Of a stretch of DNA of 64,000 nucleotides, positions 58,837 to 64,000 are shown piece by piece (the first letter of the stretch is position 1; the number at the start of each line of letters is the position of its first letter). The translations under genes and the position numbers were made by a program. The notes under the pieces are model-generated. The model ran no database searches. It saw only the letters and a list, made by a program, of their open reading frames with translations, and was not told the origin of the DNA. This stretch comes from Methylobacter tundripaludum. Lineage in GTDB: Bacteria; Pseudomonadota; Gammaproteobacteria; Methylococcales; Methylomonadaceae. The stretch lies in the NCBI RefSeq assembly GCF_002934365.1, contig NZ_PTIY01000016.1, positions 20,829 through 84,828 on the forward strand, written 5' to 3'.

Positions 58837-61800
58837 TGTTGAGTCAATTGCTGACGACATTGCGGGATTTGAATGTGCATCTTTATGTTGAGCAGGGCGA
58901 TTTAAAATGCAAGGCGCCGAAAGGTGCGTTGAACGAAGCGCTTAAGTTACAGCTCAAATCCAGAAAAGCGGAGTTAATCGAAGCACTGTCCCAGGCCGGG
59001 CAAGCATCCGCATCACCTATAAAGCCGGACCAGAGAACAGCGCCGTTACCGCTTTCATACGCCCAGCAGCGTTTGTGGTTTCTGGATCAATTGGAACCGG
59101 ACAGTTCTTTTTACAACATGCCTGTCGCGTTCAGGCTAAGCGGGTATTTGAATGACGCGGCGTTGCAGCAAGGTTTCAGCGAGATCGTTCGCAGGCATGA
59201 AAACTTGCGCACTTCTTTCGTGACCGAGAATGCAGCGCCGACACAGAGGATTTCATCCGAATCCGCATTGCCTGTTGCCCATGTCGATTTAACCGGCTTG
59301 TCTCGGCAGGCTTGCCGGGATGCGCTGTCGGATCTGTGCCGGCAGGAAGCGGAAAAGCCTTTTTCGTTAGCCGTCGGCCCGTTAATCCGGGTAACGTTGA
59401 TTGCCTTGCCTGACGGTGCCGGGCGGAAGCAAAACATTCTGCTGCTGACGATGCATCATATTATCTCCGACGGCTGGTCCTCGGCGATTTTGATGCGCGA
59501 ATTTGTTTCGCTGTATCAGGCGTTCAGCCGGGGCAGACCTTCACCGTTAGCGGAGTTGCCGATTCAATATGCCGATTTTGCCTGTTGGCAGCGCCGCCGT
59601 CTTGTTGGCGATGTATTGCAGCGGCAAATCGATTATTGGCGCAGTAAACTGGACGGTGCGCCAAGCCTGCTGGAACTGCCGACAGACCGTCCCAGGCCAG
59701 CGGTCATGGCTTATCGCGGCGCATCACACCAGTTTGAGATTCCGGCCGCGCTCGCGGAGCAAATCCAACGAATAAGCCGCCAATACGATGCGACCTTGTT
59801 TGCAGTGCTGCTGGCGGCGCTCAATATCCTGTTGTTTCGCTATAGCCACCAGAAAGATATATGCGTCGGTACGCCTGTTGCGAACCGAAATCGCATGGAG
59901 ATAGAGGGCTTGATCGGTTTTTTCGTCAATACTCTGGTGTTGCGCAGCGACTTGTCGGGCGATCCGCAATTCAACCGCTTGCTGGCCGAGGTCAGAAACA
60001 CCGTTTTGGATGCCCAAAACCATCAGGATCTGCCGTTCGAACAGCTGGTCGAAGCGCTGAGGCCCGAACGTAATGTGAGCTACAGCCCGTTGTTTCAGGT
60101 TATGTTCGTGCTGCAAAACCAGTCCGGCCAGTCGCTGAGCCTGCCGGGCTTGGACATTGGCGTGATCGATGAGGAAAACACGGTTGCTAAATTCGACCTG
60201 ACTTTGCATATTCATGAAAACGAAGGCGCACTTGCCGGCAGTTTTGAATATAACACCGAGTTATTCGATCCGGCCACGGTAACGCGCATTGCAGAACACT
60301 ATCTGACGCTGCTGCAAGGCATTGCGGACGCACCGCAGGCGCGCATTTCCGAACTGCCGCTGCTGACGCGGGATCAGCGCAGGCAAATCCTGGTTGATTG
60401 GAATTCGACGCAGGCGGTTTATCCAGCCGACCGATGCCTTCACCAACTGTTTGAGGCGCAAGTGGGCAAAACGCCGGACGCCGATGCGGTGGCGTTTGCA
60501 GACCAAACATTAAGTTATGCCGAATTGAACGCCAGAGCCAATCTGCTGGCCTATTATCTGCGTTCCAAGGGCGTAGGGCCGGGAAGTTCGGTCGGCCTTT
60601 GCGTCGAGCGGTCGTTGGAAATGGCGGTCGGCATGCTGGGCATATTGAAGGCGGGCGGCGCTTATGTGCCGCTGGATCCCCATTACCCGGAAGAGCGCAT
60701 CGCCTATATGCTGAAAGATGCGGGCATTGCGATGCTGCTTAGCCAGCAGCGGCTGGCGGGGGCATTGCCGTCCGGCGTGAAGGACACGGTTTACCTGGAC
60801 AGCGATTGGGCGACGATAGCGCAAGGGTCTATCGACAATCCGGCGCCGTGCAATCATCCGCTCGATCTGGCCTATATGATCTACACTTCCGGCTCCACCG
60901 GACAACCCAAAGGCGTGATGGTTTCGCACCGCAACGCCGTGCATTCGACAAACGCACGGTTTTCAAGCTATCGGCATCCGGTCAGCGCCTATCTGCTGTT
61001 GTCCTCGTTTGCATTCGACAGTTCCGTGGCAGGGCTGTTCTGGACGCTGGGGCAGGGCGGTTGTTTGTGTCTGCCGACTGACGATGACGCCAAAGATCCG
61101 GCGGCATTGGCCGAGCTGATCTTAAACCGGCGAGTGTCGCATCTGCTGGCCTTGCCGTCCTTCTATGCCTTGCTGTTGAAACAGGCGGCAACGGAGCTGC
61201 AATCCTTGAAAACGGCTATCGTTGCCGGAGAAGCCTGTTCAGTCGAGGTCGTCAAACAACACCGCGCGGTATTGCCGCATGTGCCTTTATATAACGAATA
61301 CGGCCCTACCGAAGGCTCGGTATGGAGCAGCGTTTACCTGGCCGATCAGGATGATTTGGACAGGCCGCTGTCGATAGGGCGTCCGATCAGCAATGTTAGG
61401 CTCTACATTCTGGATAAGGCCGGCAGTCCGGTGCCGGTCGGCGTACAGGGAGAGCTCCATATCGGCGGCGAAGGCGTGGTGCGCGGCTATTGGCGGCGTC
61501 CCGAACTGACCGCGGAAAAATTCATCCCCGATCCGTTCCGGCTTGACGGCGGCAGGCTCTACAAAACCGGCGACCTGGCCCGTTACCGGCCGGACGGCAA
61601 TATCGAATTTTTAGGCCGCATCGACCATCAGGTGAAAATCCGCGGCTTCAGGATCGAACTGGGGGAAATAGAAACGCGGTTGATGGCTTATCCCGGTGTC
61701 GATGAGGCTGTCGTTCTAGCCAGGGAAGACCGGTTCGGCAACAAGCGTCTGCTTGCTTACCTGACCGCACGGGATAACGCGGCGTTAACCGAGAGTGCCT

Positions 61801-63407
61801 TGCGTGACGCGATCAAGGAAAGTATGCCGGACTATATGCTGCCCGGTGCTTTTGTTTTTCTCGAGCGGTTGCCGTTGACGGCTAACGGCAAGATTGACCG
61901 TAAGGCCTTGCCCGAGCCGGACTTGGCTGAAACGGCAAAAAACGCCTATGAAGCGCCTGTGACGGAGACGGAAAAAAGCCTGGCGGCTATTTGGAGCGGG
62001 ATACTCGGCATTGAGCGGATAGGCAGAAACGACGATTTTTTCGAGTTGGGCGGGCATTCGTTGCTGGCGGCCCAGTTGCCGTTTTCGGTGCAAAAAAAAC
62101 TGAACGCCCAGCTGCCGCTGAAGAGTTTTTTCGAGACACCCATCCTGGCGGCGCAAGCACGGTTAATCGATCGGGGCGAAAGCGGTGAAATGCCGGTTAA
62201 CCTTGAAGCCGAAGCCGTGCTTGACCCTGCGATTATTCCGTTACAGCCTGCGCCTATCGACGTAGCGGCGGCTCAAGCGGTGTTCCTGACCGGTGCGACC
62301 GGTTTTCTCGGTGTGTTTTTGCTGGCCGAGTTGCTGGAACGGATCGACGCTGAAATTTATTGCCTGGTCAGGGCTGCCGATGAACGGGAAGCGCTGACCC
62401 GGCTGCAACGCCAAGCGGACCGTTATGAGCTGCATGAGCGTATCGATTGGAGTCGGGTTATCGCCGTCTGCGGTGATTTGGCGGAACCCGGACTTGGACT
62501 CTCAAAATTACGCTACGAAGAAATAGCCGGGCAGGCTGAAGTCATTTACCACAACGGGGCGCTGGTCAGTTTCGTCCAGCCTTACAAAACCCTGAAAGCC
62601 GCCAATGTTCTGGGTACGGAAGAAGTGCTGCGTCTCGCCTGTATCGGCAAAGCCAAGGCCATTCATTATGTTTCGACTTTGTCGGTGTTTAGCGAAGTTT
62701 CCGCCGGTAATGCGAGCGGATACAGGGAAAATGATGAGCCGAAACCCAGCGGAAATCTAGTCAACGGCTACGCGCAGAGTAAATGGGTGGCGGAAAAGCT
62801 GGTCAGGTCGGCCAGGGATAGAGGTTTTCAGGTGAGTGTTTACAGGCCGGCGACGGTTTCGGGAGATACCCGGAACGGGGTGTGGAACACCGACGATTTT
62901 CTGTGCCGGATGCTTAAAGGCTGTATTCAGCTGGGATCGGCGCCGGAAGGCAATAGTCCGCTCGATATAGCGCCTGTCGATTACATGAGCCGCGCCATCG
63001 TCTCGCTTTCGTTGCAGCCGAGTTCGGTCGGCGCTTGTTTCCATTTAAATCATCCCGAACCGCCTTATTCCGATGAGCTGATCGATTGGTTCAGCCGGTC
63101 GGGTTATCGTCTGGAGCGTATTCCTTATAGAGACTGGGTGAACAAGGTGTTAAAAACCGGCGAGGCGGGGTACGAAGATTTTGCTTTATTGCCGCTGCTG
63201 CCGGTGTTTTCGGTCCAGAACCAGGATGAGCAGGCGTCGGAAGAAGATAACATCCGCTACGATTGCAGCGAAACGCAAGGCGTGTTGTCGAAATTAGGCA
63301 TCGAGTGCGCCATGTTGGACGGCGAGTTGTTGGCGCGTTATCAAAACTATTTTAGACGTAGCGGGTTTGTTCAGGAGCCGGAGCATTACAAAGAGAAATT
63401 ATTCTAA
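58833..63407 (+). CDS. NRPS 4: docking-C-A-PCP-thioester reductase, terminal module
   Basis: A 1524-residue synthetase. Residues 1-55 (LLTTLRDLNVHLYVEQGDLK, APKGALNEALKLQLKSRKAE) match the TubC N-terminal docking domain. Then C with HHIISDGWS (about 208), A with YTSGSTGQPKG (about 682) and residues D-S-A-L-I-A-E-V-W as in NRPS 1 and 2, PCP LGGHSLLA (about 1071), and a reductase domain with the NAD(P) motif TGATGFLG (about 1152) and the catalytic YAQSKWVAEK (Tyr about 1313). Release should be reductive, giving an aldehyde or, after a second reduction, an alcohol. No thioesterase is present. Confidence 0.94.
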   Translation: MMLSQLLTTLRDLNVHLYVEQGDLKCKAPKGALNEALKLQLKSRKAELIEALSQAGQASASPIKPDQRTAPLPLSYAQQRLWFLDQLEPDSSFYNMPVAFRLSGYLNDAALQQGFSEIVRRHENLRTSFVTENAAPTQRISSESALPVAHVDLTGLSRQACRDALSDLCRQEAEKPFSLAVGPLIRVTLIALPDGAGRKQNILLLTMHHIISDGWSSAILMREFVSLYQAFSRGRPSPLAELPIQYADFACWQRRRLVGDVLQRQIDYWRSKLDGAPSLLELPTDRPRPAVMAYRGASHQFEIPAALAEQIQRISRQYDATLFAVLLAALNILLFRYSHQKDICVGTPVANRNRMEIEGLIGFFVNTLVLRSDLSGDPQFNRLLAEVRNTVLDAQNHQDLPFEQLVEALRPERNVSYSPLFQVMFVLQNQSGQSLSLPGLDIGVIDEENTVAKFDLTLHIHENEGALAGSFEYNTELFDPATVTRIAEHYLTLLQGIADAPQARISELPLLTRDQRRQILVDWNSTQAVYPADRCLHQLFEAQVGKTPDADAVAFADQTLSYAELNARANLLAYYLRSKGVGPGSSVGLCVERSLEMAVGMLGILKAGGAYVPLDPHYPEERIAYMLKDAGIAMLLSQQRLAGALPSGVKDTVYLDSDWATIAQGSIDNPAPCNHPLDLAYMIYTSGSTGQPKGVMVSHRNAVHSTNARFSSYRHPVSAYLLLSSFAFDSSVAGLFWTLGQGGCLCLPTDDDAKDPAALAELILNRRVSHLLALPSFYALLLKQAATELQSLKTAIVAGEACSVEVVKQHRAVLPHVPLYNEYGPTEGSVWSSVYLADQDDLDRPLSIGRPISNVRLYILDKAGSPVPVGVQGELHIGGEGVVRGYWRRPELTAEKFIPDPFRLDGGRLYKTGDLARYRPDGNIEFLGRIDHQVKIRGFRIELGEIETRLMAYPGVDEAVVLAREDRFGNKRLLAYLTARDNAALTESALRDAIKESMPDYMLPGAFVFLERLPLTANGKIDRKALPEPDLAETAKNAYEAPVTETEKSLAAIWSGILGIERIGRNDDFFELGGHSLLAAQLPFSVQKKLNAQLPLKSFFETPILAAQARLIDRGESGEMPVNLEAEAVLDPAIIPLQPAPIDVAAAQAVFLTGATGFLGVFLLAELLERIDAEIYCLVRAADEREALTRLQRQADRYELHERIDWSRVIAVCGDLAEPGLGLSKLRYEEIAGQAEVIYHNGALVSFVQPYKTLKAANVLGTEEVLRLACIGKAKAIHYVSTLSVFSEVSAGNASGYRENDEPKPSGNLVNGYAQSKWVAEKLVRSARDRGFQVSVYRPATVSGDTRNGVWNTDDFLCRMLKGCIQLGSAPEGNSPLDIAPVDYMSRAIVSLSLQPSSVGACFHLNHPEPPYSDELIDWFSRSGYRLERIPYRDWVNKVLKTGEAGYEDFALLPLLPVFSVQNQDEQASEEDNIRYDCSETQGVLSKLGIECAMLDGELLARYQNYFRRSGFVQEPEHYKEKLF

Positions 63408-63560
63408 ACAAAATGATTTTGCGGGTGGGGTGGATTTCAAGCTTGCTCGTCTACCTTATTGTAAACGTATTGGCTGCACTGATAACAATATCTGCAAGTG
63501 TTCGGTTCCTGCTTTATAAGAACTTGACTCAAGCACGAAACTACTAAGGAAAATTCTAAA

Positions 63561-64000
63561 ATGCTTAATAACAAGAAAAGCTTTTCTTCCGGCGGAATGG
63601 CGGTTAACCGGGGAAAAAAGATCAGGTCATGCTTCATCAACGGGGTGTTTATTTTAACGTTTTGCCATGCGGCGCCAGCTTTATCGGAACAAACCCAAAA
63701 AATCCAGTTTGACATGCCTTCCAGCGATTTGGCTTCCGCACTGAATCGTTACGCGGAAAAAACCGGTATGGAATTAAGCTATCCGGCCTCTATGGTAGCA
63801 GGTTCAAAATCAATGCCGCTTAAAGGCAGTTACGGCGTTCAAGAAGGCTTGAACGAATTATTGCGGGGAACCGGCTTGGCTTACCGGTTGACCGGGGAAA
63901 ATAGTGTGACGCTTGAAAAAGCGCCGGTTTCTAAAGCAGCAGGCTCTACAACCTTGTCCGGGGTAACGGTTAAAGGACAACGGCAGTATGACCCTAACGA
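63561..64000 (+). CDS. TonB-dependent receptor with STN domain, N-terminal part
   Basis: An open frame from the ATG at 63561 (AAGGA at 63545-63549) runs to the window edge, at least 146 residues. A signal-peptide-like segment (CFINGVFILTFCHAAPALS) ends near residue 44. Residues about 49-120 form an STN (secretin/TonB short N-terminal) domain: IQFDMPSSDLASALNRYAEK, MPLKGSYGVQEGLNELLRGT, GLAYRLTGENSVTLEK. Then SGVTVKGQR begins the plug region. STN-bearing receptors (FecA/FpvA type) import ferric siderophores and signal to a sigma regulator. The position 153 bp after the NRPS genes suggests uptake of their product. Confidence 0.9.
   Translation, partial: MLNNKKSFSSGGMAVNRGKKIRSCFINGVFILTFCHAAPALSEQTQKIQFDMPSSDLASALNRYAEKTGMELSYPASMVAGSKSMPLKGSYGVQEGLNELLRGTGLAYRLTGENSVTLEKAPVSKAAGSTTLSGVTVKGQRQYDPN

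Noticed and set aside
63480..63500. Fur-box-like bases (TGATAACAATATC) ahead of the TonB receptor
   Set aside because: Only one hexamer fits the GATAAT array; too weak to call without a matrix scan.
63437..63715. A 92-codon minus-strand frame at the right edge
   Set aside because: It overlaps the receptor start, which has a ribosome-binding site, signal peptide and STN domain; the minus frame has no recognisable features.

Overview
The window is chromosomal DNA of a Gram-negative bacterium, most likely a gammaproteobacterium. The gene order tilS-pyrG-kdsA-eno-ftsB-ispD-ispF-truD is typical of that class, and KDO synthesis and a TonB receptor imply an outer membrane. The overall style would suit a Methylobacter-type methanotroph, but no gene here is diagnostic, so that is only an impression.

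Region 1 (1-12.0 kb, mostly + strand) is housekeeping: the start of yciB (minus, cut by the window edge), a DUF1244 protein, a methyltransferase, a lipoprotein hydrolase, accA, tilS, pyrG, kdsA, eno, ftsB, ispD, ispF and truD. Region 2 (12.3-18.7 kb) holds a NodU/CmcH-type carbamoyltransferase, a conserved unknown protein, a ribosome-hibernation protein fused to a cold-shock domain, and a Lon-type protease.

Region 3 (18.7-37.3 kb, all minus) is a long cobalamin operon read from a cobalamin riboswitch at its 5' end: cbtB, cbtA, [2Fe-2S] ferredoxin, cobN, chlID, cbiE, cbiX-cbiC fusion, cbiD, cobI, cobM, cbiG, cobJ-cobK fusion, cobW, cobB/cbiA. It covers cobalt uptake, cobalt insertion and the corrin ring up to a,c-diamidation. 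It carries an early-type chelatase (CbiX) and late-type chelatase subunits (CobN, ChlID), and no cbiT is visible. Every long gap in the operon is filled by palindromic repeats, and one such repeat has entered the cobN reading frame. A broken IS5-family transposase follows.

Region 4 (38.1-64.0 kb, + strand) is a nonribosomal peptide synthetase locus: an ankyrin-repeat protein, four NRPS proteins (1773, 2631, about 2190 and 1524 aa), and the start of a TonB-dependent receptor with an STN domain. The assembly line reads FAAL-ACP-C-A-PCP / C-A-PCP-E-C-A-PCP / C-A-PCP-C-A-PCP / docking-C-A-PCP-reductase. The A-domain residues predict acyl-X-D-X-Ser-Thr-Ser-X, released reductively as an aldehyde or alcohol, where X is the same unassigned amino acid in three modules. 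Three equal residues, a fatty acyl start and a neighbouring siderophore-type receptor suggest an undescribed amphiphilic siderophore; this is inference. The two serine modules share a 1660-bp almost identical DNA segment, a sign of recent duplication or gene conversion.
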